64,000 nt of DNA from Prostheceraeus crozeri. Taxonomy: Eukaryota > Platyhelminthes > Polycladida > Euryleptidae. The DNA lies in assembly GCA_907163375.1 (NCBI GenBank), contig CAJQUW010001694.1, positions 765,658-829,657 of the forward strand, in the 5' to 3' direction. The translations under genes were made by a program, and so were the position numbers. Numbering within the stretch: position 1 is the stretch's first letter; the number at the start of each line of letters is the position of its first letter. The notes below the pieces were generated by a model. That model saw nothing but the letters and a program-made list of their open reading frames with translations, made no database searches and was not told the origin of the DNA. This document shows positions 22,067 through 33,784 of the stretch, in pieces.

Positions 22067-22317
22067 ATGTCTATCGTCTATAATGTACATGATGAAATAA
22101 TAGACATTACCTCTAAATCAAAAATCCCTGTGTCTAATGACTATAAAATAATCAAAGCCATTAAAGCTATTCCTGATATTAGAATTCTGCCATCGGACAA
22201 GACAAAGAGAATTATAGCGATCGATGATTGTAAATATGAACATTTGAGCTACCCACACTTAGAAAATTATGATGAAAAACCACACGTTTTACCGAGCACA
22301 GCTCAGAAGTTGTTCTA
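22067..22317 (+). pseudogene. PLE 5' fragment, split by a Tc1/mariner element
   Basis: Same as 13130-13380 of the right palindrome arm (IRILPSDKTKRIIAIDDCKY, NYDEKPHVLPSTAQKLF). It breaks at TA (22316-22317), where the transposon starts, and resumes at 23848-23960 in degraded form. Confidence 0.85.
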
Positions 22318-23845
22318 CAGGTTTTTGCAGGAAATAACAGCGTTTCCTCAATTGATTACGTCATTTTGCATAGAATATCGTCAATATGCAATGATTAACG
22401 GCATAACAATAGAGACTAGCGGCACAAACAAAATATTCCGTCCTTTTGTACTTTATTACGACGTAGGCCCATTGCTTTACTGGCGCTTGCAAAACTGAAT
22501 GGCAATAAGGTGAGTGTTGATCGGCAATGTCAAAACGTTACGACATGATGCAGTATTTAAGGACAGCCGGCGCTGTGAGCGCGCACAGTTGGAAAAATGA
22601 GACGAAGAAGAATGATACCGTTGCTGGATAAAAAGAGAATTGTGGATGCCTATCAGAATCCAAACTCTTGACTATGTAGAGGTAGCTGCGGCGCTTAACA
22701 TTCCGCGAGGGACAGCCTGGTCAATCATACGTCGCTATCTGGAAGATGGTGAGGTAATGGTACGGAAAAGAGGGGGTGGACGACGACAGCTTGCAACTCA
22801 AGAGATGATTGATTGCCTTGTTGGAACTGTCGAACACCCTAATTACACGTTGCGACAACTCAGCGAAGAGCTTCGACTCCAATTACCAGACAGTCCTCGT
22901 CTCAGTGAGTCCACAGTCCATCGCGTGCTAAGAGGTAGCCTCATCACAATGAAGAAGCTGGAGTTACAACCTGCAGATCGTAACAGAATGGATGTCAAAC
23001 TTGCTCGCCGAGCCCACGCGGAATGGCTCACACCAGCGGATCCTCACATTATCTACATCAATGAATCAGGTTTTAACTTATGGACGAGTCGATCTCGAGG
23101 ACGATCTGCAAGAGGACATCGCGCACAGCGCATCGTCGGAGCTAGACAATGCCCAAATTTTACCCTCATTCTGGGAGTGTCCAGCCAACGAGGCTTAGTA
23201 CATCACACTATCCGTGAACGAGGAACGACAGCGGATGCATTTAACGACTTTTTGGCGGACCTTATCAACGGCCACTTCCTTCCCAATGAAGAGGCTGTCC
23301 TTCTCCTTGACAATGCACCCTGTCAACGCCGTGCCACGGACGTCAGCAATCAACATGCCAACGCTGATTTACAGTATCTACCACCCTATTCACCTTTCCT
23401 AAACGCAGCAGAAAATTGTTTCAGCATTTGGAAGGCGGGTCTACGACGCCAATTGGAGGAGGTGAGGGAACAGTTACTTCGCCAGCAACTGACAACTCTT
23501 ACTCAGCTTGCTGAGCAAAATTTGGTGGAAATCACTCTAGCTGCTTGTAGTGCTGCCCATCGGCGAACAAGACGCATCTTCACCGCATGCATTCAGATGC
23601 AGGACATCAGTGATGACCATGCATAATGACATGAATAATTTGAATAAAACTGTCTTGGATATATTGAGTTTTGCAAAATGACGTAGTATTTAGATGAACC
23701 GCCGTTATAACTGACAAATGCTACTGTTTAACAGTATTTGTCGTTAACAAATAAACCTATTTCATTAATTTGTGATTAAAGCCGTTAAGTTGCGCATTAT
23801 GCCACTCTGTAATGCACAACTGCCTCTATTAAACGCAAAAACCTG
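22318..23845 (+). mobile_element. Tc1/mariner-superfamily transposon in a PLE
   Basis: Ends CAGGTTTTTGC / GCAAAAACCTG are flanked by TA on both sides. An imperfect inner repeat (ACGTCATTTTGCA) is seen near 22362 and 23675. The undisturbed PLE sequence at 13375-13390 shows the insertion point exactly. Confidence 0.85.
22597..23626 (+). pseudogene. Transposase, IS630/Tc1/mariner type, inactivated
   Basis: The N-terminus begins at 22597 (MRRRRMIPLLDKKRIVDAYQ); a one-base shift near 22667 moves it out of frame with the rest. A helix-turn-helix (EVAAALNIPRGTAWSIIRRY) is followed by the core: IIYINESGFNLW, LLLDNAPCQ and YSPFLNAAENCFSIWK. The first catalytic Asp expected in this block (IDESGFNLW-like) is Asn here, so catalysis should be lost even without the frameshift. 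Confidence 0.8.
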
Positions 23846-23847
23846 TA

Positions 23848-24160
23848 TAAAGAAATAACTAGTATTCATCTCGGCAGAGTAATGAGATGAAAACTGTCCT
23901 ACTAAAATTGAAATGCTACTAAAGATCACAAATTGCCCATCAAAGGTAGACCTCTGATTAGATAGATCCAAGTCTGAGAACTTCCTTCTTCTGTATGCGC
24001 TGGCGAACTCCCCTTTTGTACAGTCCTCTAACTTGTTCAGCCATTCCAGACATCTAAAGCTAGTTTGGGCCAATCCCAGCCGTGCTGACGAGCCCTTGCA
24101 AGACGAAACGCAGTGTCAACGGCAGCCAATAATTTTTTGTGCGTCAATTGTTCAAGTCGG
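23848..24160. other. PLE remnant and unassigned sequence
   Basis: 23848-23960 resumes the PLE interrupted at 22317 (AAAGAAATAACTAGTATT, degraded). On the minus strand 23960-24150 has an open stretch reading KLLAAVDTAFRLARARQ and WDWPKLALDVWNG, which looks like old coding DNA. I do not recognise it. Confidence 0.4.
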
Positions 24161-25557
24161 GAGACATCTTTCTTTCAGGGGCGGTCGGTGATATTCTTCT
24201 AATTTTCCTAAAAGACATTTTCATGCACATCGTTTGTACTCTAACTGCTGTCAACTAGCTTATAAAACACGATTTGATATGGTCATCAAATTTGTATAAA
24301 TGATTTTTCATTGCTGTTTCCACATCAAATCACAAAAAGATGGCGGACCAATCGGACTTGATTTGACTGGAGTAGTCGCACAAATCTTCATGATGTGGTG
24401 GGATGATAAAGTAATCCAGAAATTATATCAAAAGCATATACAATGTTTGTTAATGAAAAGATATGTTGATGACATAACGTTGATATTGTCCTACGAGAAT
24501 AAAATAATAAATCAGTAGCAAAACAATATTGAAGAAATAGAAAATGACAAAAATATCATGAAAATGGTATAAGAAATTGGGAATGAAATTCATCAATCCA
24601 TTCAATTAGGAATTGATTTCCCTTCCAACCACATTGATAAAAATTACCACTTTTGGATTTTAAAGTATGGATGGATAACTACAAATGAGAACAGTATAGT
24701 AAAGAAGATATTGCATGAATTTTATATGTAAAACACAACTTCAAAAATGGTTATTCATGCAAGAACGTCGTTGTCATGGAGTACAAAAAGAACTATTCTA
24801 ACGCAACAAATGCTGAGAATTTTACTCAACTGTAGCCAAGACTCACCATGGAATCAAACAGTCAACATTTAACAGTAGTGAATAAGAGAATGCAATATTC
24901 TGGTTATGGTCAGAAATTTAGAACACAAATTGCAAAGTCAGCATTAAAGGCTTAAAACAAAACAAAAGAAGATGACAGAAACAAAATCAAACCAATGTAC
25001 AGACCAAGAGAATGGCAACAAACTGAAAGAAGAAGAATGAAACAAATGAAAAAGAAAGAAATGGTGCAAGAAAGATAATTACAAAAGTGTTTTATTCACT
25101 CAATCAACCCCAAATTCGATATTGAAGAAAGAGTTGGAAGGAGAAGTAAAGAGAAGTGGATTCAAAATTGTAGTTATAGAAACTGCAAAAGATACCATAA
25201 AATCAAAATTGCGAAGGTCAAATCCGCTCGAGAAGAAGAAATGCACAGACGAATGCTTAATATGCAAAAATAATAAAAAATAATGGTAAAGGAAAATGTG
25301 ATGCGCAAGGAATAACCTGCGACATTGAATGTGAAGGGTGCAAAGTGGTCTATATCGAAGAAACAGCAAGAAATGCGAAAATCAGAGGAAAAGAACATAT
25401 GAAGCAATTGAAAGAAAAGAAGAATCAACTCTATGGAGACAATGCAATGGAATGTCAAATAACGGAATCAGTCAACATCAAAAATAGTTTACAACAGAAA
25501 AGGATCGTCATCAACAAAAAAGCACAGAATGGAATCAACCAGACATGCCAGCGGTAA
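24160..25557 (+). mobile_element. PLE of a fifth type, heavily decayed
   Basis: Fragments in order: DGGPIGLDLTGVVAQIFMMW with KRYVDDITLIL (RT motifs B and C of the GGPIG type), a lysine-rich middle with stops, then CLICKNN, GKGKCDAQGITCDIECEGC and VVYIEETARNAKIRGKEHMK, a GIY-YIG domain with extra cysteines. Multiple stops and shifts show that this is an old copy. Confidence 0.7.
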
Positions 25558-26100
25558 CAATGCAGAAAAACTAAGGGGATAGAGGATAATAATGAACTGT
25601 GAGCCATGAGACTATTGAATAATGAACTGCGACAATCAATATACTGTGGTATGTGCATATTTGTTAGATATCGATAATGACAGTGATAATTTGTAATTCA
25701 GTGCAGAGTTTTCAAATGATGTAGCATTTGATTTACAAAAAAATTTTGACTGAGGATTTCTTTATATCGCAATTTTACAAGGCCAGATCGGTGAAATATA
25801 TTTTGACAAATTACATTAATTTTTGTGCGTAGAAAGACTGGAAAATAATATTATTTCAATAATTTCAACTTATAAACAACAAAAAGATGATATCCATTTT
25901 ATTATGAAAAAAGTGCACACGATGTTTCTGACTTTGAAGCTTGATCCATTCTCAAATGGTTTATCAATAGAAGTGAATGAAAAGTATGCATCTAAACTTA
26001 AAATTGAAGTTACAATATATCTTACCATTGAGATGACTTTTCTTTCATATTCTTAATGTGGCTTCAGCATTTGGAGTTAATATTATTACAAAATTTATCC
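25558..26100. other. Unassigned non-coding DNA
   Basis: AT-rich sequence with short open stretches only. I see no recognisable gene, repeat or terminal structure. Confidence 0.6.
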
Positions 26101-26109
26101 GTACTTCCA

Positions 26110-26405
26110 CGCAAAGGTGAAGTCATGCTTCTGCCGTGCAACAAATTTTTTGCTGGATGAATTTGCCGCACAGCACACCACAGCAAAGTTGTGCGACATG
26201 CGGCATCAGATTGTCGTACAACATTTGTATGAGAGTATGAACATGATTGCGGACACTGCATTTCAATTTGCTGTGCACAGAAATTTTTGCTGTAACAGCA
26301 TGCTGTGTGGGAATGAAGGGGTGCGTCATTCCTCACACAGCAAAAGTCAGTTGAATCAGTTATTATTTGATGAACGATGTCGATGGATGACGAGAAACTC
26401 ATCGA
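26110..26405. repeat. GCTGTG-rich MITE-like segment
   Basis: Many copies of GCTGTG/CACAGC and TTGCTGT in both orientations within 300 bp. A related segment lies at 32735-32985 (both contain TTGCTGTGC followed by a TTTTGCTGTTACAGCA-like stretch). Two dispersed related copies suggest a short non-autonomous element, but I cannot define its ends. Confidence 0.4.
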
Positions 26406-26773
26406 ATTTGTTAGAAATTGCCCGCACCTATGGGATTGTAGCTTGAAGGACTAAGGCCCGTATGCAGGAAAGTCGGTTTACTAACAGTCAGTTAAGTCCT
26501 TAACCGTTGGTTTGTAAACCGAGAGTTATTTTTTGGTATTCATATCAACGCATTTAACTTCCAGTTAGCCAGCCAGAGTTATGTCGTATTCATCACAACT
26601 TACTTTGCAGTTAAGTTGGAATTCCTTCAAGAAGTAGGTCAAAGTTGCGTTTGTCATAGATCGATGCCAGTTCGTGTGCGAATTATCTTCACATGCGAGC
26701 TAATCCATTGTTACTAGATATAAATAGTGTTACCCATTGGTCTGACAAAGCTGTATGATAGCAAACATTTACA

Positions 26774-27571
26774 ATGACGAAACGTAGAGCAGACAATTTC
26801 ACCCTCTTTGAACAGAACGCGCTGCTTACTTGTGTCCGGAATCAGCTTAGTATAATCGAATGCAAGAAAACTGACGGGACCAGCTCCAAGGACAAGAATA
26901 AGGCTTGGACTCGCGTATGGAAAGAATTTAACGAAATGAAACATGTTTCTCCGCGAGATGAAACCCAGCTGCGGAATCTCTGGGATCGGCTGAAGAAGGC
27001 GGCTAAGAAGGAAGCTGGAGATGATGCACGTGAGCGCAGGAAAACTGGGGGTGGAGAGTTCATCACAAGAATATGTGAAATCTCTTTGTAAGTTGGAGAT
27101 ATGATCCCAGACCAGATCAATCCTCCGGTAACACTTCAGAACAAGTGCGATTCGGATGCGCCTTCTTTGAAACCAGTCTCATCACAGCCACTTTTATCTA
27201 CATGTAATCAGCCTTCAGAACATCTTCAGACATCAACTGAGGTACACGTACGTCCACAAATGTCTGATCATGAAGAAGGAATCTTGGAGGACAGGTGCGG
27301 AATTTCAAGAGATATTCAGCAAAGACAACCAGCGTTGAAGCGACCAGCCATGAATCAAAGCGAATACTTTACCACCATAATAAATATCATGAAACAAGAG
27401 AGTGAGGAGAAAATGTCAATGCGAAGAGAAGAGCACCGAGTAAAAATGGAAACGCTGAACATTGCGAAGGAAATCAAAATAAGAAAATTAAAGAAATTGA
27501 AAGAAGATGATATCACACTGACTGATATTTCCTATTGTAATATAAATTCATTAGTTAATGATATTGAATGA
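26774..27571 (+). pseudogene. Harbinger Myb/SANT-like DNA-binding protein
   Basis: Starts MTKRRADNFTLFEQNALLTC and has the tryptophan-spaced helices typical of Myb/SANT-like domains (KNKAWTRVWKEFNEM, ETQLRNLWDRLKKAAKK). An in-frame stop near 27090 separates this from the tail (27101-27571), which has a charged coiled coil (KQESEEKMSMRREEHRVKME). In Harbinger elements this partner carries the transposase into the nucleus and binds the ends. Confidence 0.75.
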
Positions 27572-27681
27572 AGAAATGTTTTGGAAAACTACTTGTTCTT
27601 ATTCCATAGATATATATTCATATAGTATTTTTTAATCATGAATCACAAAATCAAAGTATCGTCAAAATTTAGCAATGAAGC

Positions 27682-28736
27682 TCAGGGCCTACTGAAGAAT
27701 CTTTGAACAAAGGTATCCCGCATACACACATTTGTAGGACTTCCATTTACGTCGTGAATCTCTAACATTTCATCTTCATCTGGCATACCAGTATCATCGA
27801 AACCAGAGATGTCGTTTTCCATACGAGCGAAGTTGTGAAGCACTGCCGTTGCCACAACGATATAAGGAACAGTGGATAGCTTCAGGCGAATTGGTGTTGC
27901 CAAAATTGGGAAACGTCTTTTCCAAATACCGAAGGCACATTCAATCTTAACCCGCGTTTTCTTGTGAACAATGTTGTAACGACGCTCTGAGTTTGTCACC
28001 GGATTGAGTACAGGTGTCAACAAGTAGTGCTTGTTAGGGTAGCCACTGTCACCGAGGAGATAGCCATCCACTTCCTCCGATTCCAGCTTGTCGTGGATCA
28101 CGGATTCCTCAAAATGCGGCTATCGTGAGCAGACCCATGCCATCTGGCTACGATGTCGGTAAAAATCATTGAAGCATCACAAACAGCTTGAACATTTATT
28201 GAAAAATATCCTTTTCTGTTGCGATAAATTTCTGCATTCTGTCCACCAGGGGATAATATGGGAATGTGCGTTCCATCTATTGCCCCGATAACTGCATGGA
28301 ACCCACCGATAGCAAAGAAGTTTCGTTTCACGTTATCTAAATCAAGTGGGAATCGTATAATGTCGTTCGCTAATTTTGAAATCTCTTTCACCATTCGTAG
28401 AACTACGCGACTCACACTTGGTTGACTTATATTAAATTCATCTGCAACTGATAGTTGAAATTTGTTTGTTGATAGATATTGTAGGCAGATCAGGCGCTCT
28501 TGCATAAGCGTAATTGAATGGTGAGATTCATTGATCTGGCATCTTCCCTCAGAGTCAATCATTTCTAAAATCTTCATAAAGACGTGCTTCCGTAGGCGAA
28601 ATCTCATACGAAATTCATCATCGGACAGATAGTCGTATGGGTTGATGGTATCCCTCATGATTCTTTCTTTTCTTATTGCCGCAGCACATCTCTCATAGAA
28701 TACGAAGTCCGTGTAGTCCATCATTCGATCATGCAA
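27682..28736 (-). pseudogene. Harbinger DDE transposase (HARBI1-like)
   Basis: First half (28098-28736): a helical N-terminus, SVADEFNISQPSVSRVVLRM (helix-turn-helix), GAIDGTHIPILSPGG (first Asp) and RWHGSAHDSRIL. Second half (27682-28101): LLGDSGYPNKHYLLTP (second Asp) and KIECAFGIWKRRFPIL (catalytic Glu). The halves are joined by a single frame shift near 28100 just after HDSRIL. All catalytic residues are present. Length and order match the family. Confidence 0.9.
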
Positions 28737-29026
28737 GAATTGCTTGAATCGTCAGCTAACCCTACCTTTTATCTCGGTTAAATCTTCGGCTAAAGTTAAC
28801 TCGCGGTTTTCATTAACCAGAGCTCATGAATACGAACACCAGTTAAAGTTAACTTAGCTGGCGATTTAACCGAAGGTTAGGGCTTAACCGAGACTCTTGA
28901 ATACGGCCCTGAGAAGATCACATTTTTGCAGTAGAAGCTGGGAATCAATATGAGACCAGCTCAGTGCATTTTTTAGTGAATTTTTACTGGTGAACCCATT
29001 TTAATTTCAGGGTACTTAAACGTAAT

Positions 29027-29853
29027 TACCATATTTCCTCTAATATAAGTACCTCCATTTTTGTAAAATTTGACTCAATTTTCGATCTTGTTGCTTATAT
29101 TAGAATCGTTGCTTATAATAGAGACATGGAAAAACCCACTTTATTTTACTGCGGTATTATGTTTTAATGCCAAATCTTCGTATTTTGCTAAAAAAATCAC
29201 AAGCAATGCATTACAATTGCATATTAGTATATGTTCCGTTAAATATCGGAACTTATGCTCATTACGCTTTAAGATAGACTTCAAATTCATGAGTTTCCAT
29301 GATGACCTCTCCTCCGTCATCGGTGATTCTGCTGTCTAAAGAGTCCTGATTATCTTGTCGCCCTTGAGTCAGAACATGTCTACCTGTGAATAGGCCAACC
29401 TGTTCATTTTCTTTAAGCAATGAATTAGATGGTCTTTTGAGCAATCTTCTGCGTTGGTGATTCCACAGGCCTTCATGGACCTGAGAATCAGATCTCGAGG
29501 GATCGCTTCTCAAGCCTCGACAATCCACTGAAATAGTTGCTCCTTTGATGGAGCTCCGATTTCCTTTAGCTGCAGATGTGTGGTTGGCAGACACCTCCCA
29601 GCGAAGATAACGCAGCTTATTTCGTCTATTTAGAGGTTTGTTGAAAGCATAGAGTAAGTATATTAGGTCCCTACTTTATGGTTGAAAGTCCACCTAAACG
29701 CAACCGTTGCACCCTCCTGGAATAATCTCTTATCTAACAACTCCTTAATTGTTTTTTCTCAAATAAAAATGAGTTGTTCATAATTGAGGTATTGCTTATA
29801 TCAGAGACACCAGGAATTTTAAAGCCGTTGCTTATATTAGAGGAAATACGGTA
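29027..29853. mobile_element. Pogo/Tigger-like element, non-autonomous
   Basis: Inverted ends TTACCATATTTCCTCTAATA and TACCGTATTTCCTCTAATA (minus) have a further inner repeat (GTTGCTTATATTAGA). This kind of end is usual for pogo-group elements at TA targets. Within, minus strand 29390-29520, a remnant reads EAIPRDLILRSMKACGITN and CSKDHLIHCLKK, which resembles the C-terminal part of pogo/Jerky-type transposases. Most of the transposase is gone. Confidence 0.65.
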
Positions 29854-29859
29854 TGTTAA

Positions 29860-30170
29860 TGTCATGGTACGAATTATAGGACTACCATCATGTGAACCAA
29901 ATTTTTAGGTACACATTGGCATAAAGCTAAAAATCGTAATGCTTGTTCTTATATTTCATGTATTTTCTGTTCCTTTCTACCCGTATGAATATAGAGTTTA
30001 TATAATTAACACATAATTATCTAGTCGCAAATCGCATTTGATTTCATTTATCTATGGTTCTTCTGTTATTTTGCATGCGTTTACTAATTTTGATAATTCC
30101 AATGTTTCTTTTGTGTGTCTTAGAGGCTATTTTGATCACTGTCTAGAATCAAATCAAAAAGGAAGTATTA
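29860..30170. other. Unassigned non-coding DNA
   Basis: AT-rich spacer between two TIR elements. I see no gene or clear repeat. Confidence 0.6.
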
Positions 30171-30177
30171 CATAGGA

Positions 30178-31033
30178 CAGTGTTTCTCAACCCCCGGTCC
30201 GCGGACTAAAATTAGTCCGCGGGACAGGTCAGTTTAGTCCGCGAAGTTGATGTGAAATAAAGATCGCTTTTGGAATAAAACGCTTAATCGATGGCGGATT
30301 TGGTCAAAAGACGTCTTCAACTGTCTTTGATTTGGTTTATTAATGCGATGACGCTGTCTCAGAGTCGAAGAGGTACATGTATTTCTTCAACATGCTTAGC
30401 ATAAAAAGCATCTACAGCAGGGTTGGAACCAGTCGCCGGCATTTGTTGACCGCTTGATAAAACTTTCTTGTGGAGGCGGGATATATGCAGATATACTCGT
30501 ATTACTATTGTTGTATCAATGTTAATACTACATCAATGCCCCTTTGGGTCATTATTTTAGTGATCTTATTTGAACTTGCTTGTGCTTAATTGACTTTGAA
30601 AATGCAGGTAACATTATCATAAATTGTAAAGTAGGCATACAACTTATTAGACTAGTAAATAAGTCATTACGAGTACTACTTCTCATCGCACCACACATGA
30701 TGTCAAAGTGCAAAAAATTGCATTGTGTACTATTGCATTGTAATCAGCAACTCTCGCTTATACAGATCACCGAATGGCCTACCATTCATGCATTTTATAC
30801 ATGCTATGTGGAAATTCAATAATGTCTAAAGGCATAAGTTGACCAAATAATGTCTGACGACCAAAGCCTTAACCAACCGGTATAGAGACGCCTGCCACCG
30901 TCCCAAGTTTTGAATACACCGGCCCGGCCCCGGTCGCCAAAAAAACCGTTCATTTATTGAAGCAAGTCTTAGCCCACGTAGTTTTCTTGGGGTGAGCGTT
31001 CAGTCCACAATAATTGGAGGTTGAGAAACACTG
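30178..31033. mobile_element. hAT-like non-autonomous element
   Basis: Terminal repeats CAGTGTTTCTCAACC and GGTTGAGAAACACTG are perfect 15-bp inverted repeats of a type common in hAT elements. The flanks ACATAGGA and ACATATAC share only five of eight bases, so the target duplication has decayed or is not clean. The interior is GC-rich at both ends (GGTCCGCGG, GGCCCGGCC) and encodes nothing. Confidence 0.75.
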
Positions 31034-31039
31034 ACATAT

Positions 31040-31590
31040 ACGAGGTGGGAGAATATAAAATTCTGTTAGCAGATGAATGCCATTGAAGGGAAATGCATGT
31101 ATATCTTTTGATATATTCGTCAGCCGCAAACATTTAAGGAGATGTTGAAAACGAGTCGAATGACTGTCATAAGTTTTAACCATTGAGTAACTCTTCTCAT
31201 TGGTGAACTGGACACATGGTCCGTGTTTTCAGTAATACGCAAGAAGTGAGCAGTCGGTACTGCTGTTGGAGATAACATCTGCTTTCAAGTGTATCATGAT
31301 ATGATTGCCATGTCAAAGCAGACGACCAGCGTCCGTTCGCATTCAAAGAGTTGACAAACCATTAAACAAAGCTAACAAAAGTGGACGCAAATTTCTTAGT
31401 TCTGGATGTTCTTATGTGATTGACCGAAGTCAATGATGTAAGCAGAAACAAGACATTGCATTAGAAATCGTCAAGTCGATTAACTTTTGCACTTTTAGAG
31501 AAAAAATCGAATAGCATAATGATTCAGATTTTCACATTTCATTCGTTTCTTTATTTCAATGATTTTCTTTGATTGAATCAATTAATAAAC
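31040..31590. other. Unassigned non-coding DNA
   Basis: No gene recognised. A minus-strand open stretch (30950-31183) overlaps the hAT end and looks fortuitous. Confidence 0.5.
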
Positions 31591-31599
31591 GGAAGGGCA

Positions 31600-31682
31600 T
31601 GGGCCCACCAGTGACTTGAAAAATCGAAAACTGGTGGGCCCTTTTGGTTGGACTGCTGGGCCCAAAGGCCCACCAGTAACTA
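31600..31682. repeat. GGGCCCACCAGT inverted/direct repeat cluster
   Basis: GGGCCCACCAGT at 31609, its complement ACTGGTGGGCCC at about 31631, then GGGCCCAAAGGCCCACCAGT at about 31661. The first two can form a 12-bp hairpin. The cluster lies just outside the Harbinger-derived remnant and may be its end. Confidence 0.55.
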
Positions 31683-31689
31683 TGTATAA

Positions 31690-32560
31690 AAATGCCGTGG
31701 ACCAGCTGGTAGGATTTTCCTCAAAAGAGTCTCGGGAAAGGTGGCGGCAACTTCGCGACAGTTATGCCCGGACTAAATGAAATGTGATGAAAAAAAGAGG
31801 CAGACAAAAGGCGTCAACAAAAACAAACAAGGCTGACAAAATACCAAAGGCGTTCTCCACTACTCGACGAGCCATGCTGAGACGATAACTAAAAATCTCA
31901 TTTCCGTCTGACAAATTATGACCTGAGAATGGCTTCATTAATTAAGGGCGAATAGGAAACGCAACATCTCACACAAATACGCGAGGCACTTTTTCGATGG
32001 TACCGGGTAGAACGTCAGCGGCGGGAATATACAACTCATCATTCTCGAGAGCTTCTCTCACATCCCAGTCTTGCCAAATACCAGCATCACTGTCTCTGCC
32101 ACAACGACCAATGTCCACGAACCGAAAGTTGTATTTTGCGTCAACAATTGCCATCAAGGCGATGGAATGTGTGCTTGCAGTTATAGAAACGGCTGCCAGA
32201 ATTGTAGGGCTTTGCTATGAGAACATGTTTACCGTCCACTGCTCCCACACATGAAGAGAAATTCCAGAAAATCAAGAATTTCTTCGCTATCTCCTCAAAG
32301 TCTTCCATGAATGGTGGGCAGAGGTAGTCAGCTTGTAAAGCACTTCGATTTGCTATCAATGTTCCACAAAAGATACTACATACCGTGGATTTCCCCAAAC
32401 GAAAACTGTGGGCCATACTTTGTTGGGAATTCCTCGTGGCAAGTAGACGTAGAGTCACAACCAGTCGGATGCGGCTGCTGATAGGATACCGGTGCGTCAG
32501 ATCGTGATACAATAAGGTTGAATTTTTTGTAGAAGTTCGTCACTTTTTTCTCCTGACATG
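31690..32560. mobile_element. Second PIF/Harbinger element, decayed
   Basis: Plus strand 31700-31780 reads [16 protein letters not shown], a MADF/Myb-like helix. Minus strand 31969-32512 holds transposase pieces: FRLGKSTVCSIFCGTLI (helix-turn-helix), VGAVDGKHVLIAKPYNSGS (first Asp) and DAKYNFRFVDIGRCGRDSDA. The GAVDGKHV form and RDSDAGIW distinguish it from the element at 26454. Stops and shifts are present, and the second Asp/Glu region is missing. Confidence 0.7.
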
Positions 32561-32734
32561 CGAAAGCAGTTAAAGTGAACCTCTGGATCCATTTCTCTCA
32601 TCTCATCCACCAAACAACCCTCACCTCTAATGTTGCGAGGCATGTTCAGAGGTCGAACATACCATCACCGTACACCTCGTCTCTTCTTTCGCAGACAATA
32701 CATCACTACAATCGGATCCATGCTCTAATTCTAT

Positions 32735-32985
32735 GGCTGTCGGATATGAATTTCCCACAGCAATATGAATGTATGAACAAGGTCACAGCAACGGTAATCA
32801 ATAACTATGCCGGACAACATTGTCGTATCTTGGCGGACAGCAATCAATTTGCTGTGCGACAATTTTGCTGTTACAGCAATGCGGCATGTTGTCCGACATT
32901 TGCGCACAGCAGCGCTGTGCAGCGACATACCGCACAGCAGAAGTATGAATTCAGCTTGACACGTAATGTTGTTTGAATCAGCCAC
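32735..32985. repeat. GCTGTG-rich MITE-like segment
   Basis: Related in composition and motifs to 26110-26405 (TTGCTGTGCG, CACAGCAG, GTTACAGCA). No ends defined. Confidence 0.35.
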
Positions 32986-33039
32986 TGTTTTCATGCTGTC
33001 TTGTTCTCACTCTCAGCTCATTTGTTGTGTGATCAATAA

Positions 33040-33125
33040 AATGAACGTTTTTACAAATGTTCTCAGGGCAAGTGTACTGGTCTGGTACACAACGTGATCA
33101 GTTGAAGGCATCTTGTCAAGCTTCG
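33040..33125 (-). pseudogene. PLE GIY-YIG fragment
   Basis: Minus-strand reading DKMPSTDHVVYQ followed, after a shift, by TCPENICKN. It resembles the VVYQYTCPEGICNN block of the 17420 PLE. Very short and decayed. Confidence 0.45.
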
Positions 33126-33255
33126 TTTTAACTGCAGAACAACTTCAGAGTTCTGTAGTTTACTGAATGAAAAAAAGTCACATGAGGTAGTGATGCGTTT
33201 TACAACAGTAAGAAGTGCCGTAGTTAATAAGAGACTAACTCCAGCTAAGAAATTG

Positions 33256-33782
33256 GGATCTTTTCCGTTATACCCCCTCCACTAATGCATTTCCTTGAAA
33301 TCAAAATATTAAGCCCCCTCCACTCAAAAAACACGAAACTTTAATCCAAATTATCTTTTATATACCTTACCTCTATGAAGGCGGACAGAAGGAGATGATG
33401 TCTCCCAAAATATGCTGAAAACAGTTTTCATTACTGGCTAACAGAGTCGTGTGGTGTGGAGGATGCCTTTATCTCTCAGCAAGTTGATGGCGCTCTCAGG
33501 CGATGAGATCGTTGATGCAAGTTGAAGCAAGTTAGTTGCCATATCCTACTACACTGACTGATACAATGTTAACCTTACGTTAAGATCGTGCGAAGACTTC
33601 ATTATATGAGTCATTTGTATTATATGAGTCATGAGTCATTTTTTATTGCAGTGACATTTGGAAGAATGATAGGCAGTATTTGCGCATTTATATTTTCTAT
33701 TGGACTGAATTGTTGATAAAGTTTGAGAGGAATGACAGTTGAGGGGGCTTAATATTTGGAGGGGGTATAACGGAAAAGATCC
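33256..33782. mobile_element. TIR element inserted in a PLE endonuclease relic
   Basis: Perfect 25-bp terminal repeats start GGATCTTTTCCGTTATACCC, with a second inner block (AATATTAAGCCCCCTC). The flanks carry the direct repeat AGAAATTG (33248-33255 and 33783-33790), 8 bp, or 10 bp if GG is counted. An 8 to 10-bp duplication fits hAT or Mutator-like elements. No protein is encoded. Confidence 0.75.
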
Positions 33783-33784
33783 AG

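Larger units (their letters stand above)
26454..28912. mobile_element. PIF/Harbinger transposon with both genes
   Basis: Left end GGCCCGTATGCAGG... and right end ...CAAGAGTC/GAATACGGCCC are inverted and imperfect. The left flank ends in TAA and the right in TGA, near the 3-bp target duplication of Harbinger. Inside are a Myb/SANT-like protein on the plus strand and a DDE transposase on the minus strand, converging, the classic Harbinger plan. The subterminal ends are rich in GGTTAA and AACCG motifs. Confidence 0.85.

Noticed and set aside
26117-26446. ORFs in the GCTGTG-rich segment
   Set aside because: Open frames on both strands come from the repeated hexamers, and the related segment at 32.7 kb does not conserve them.
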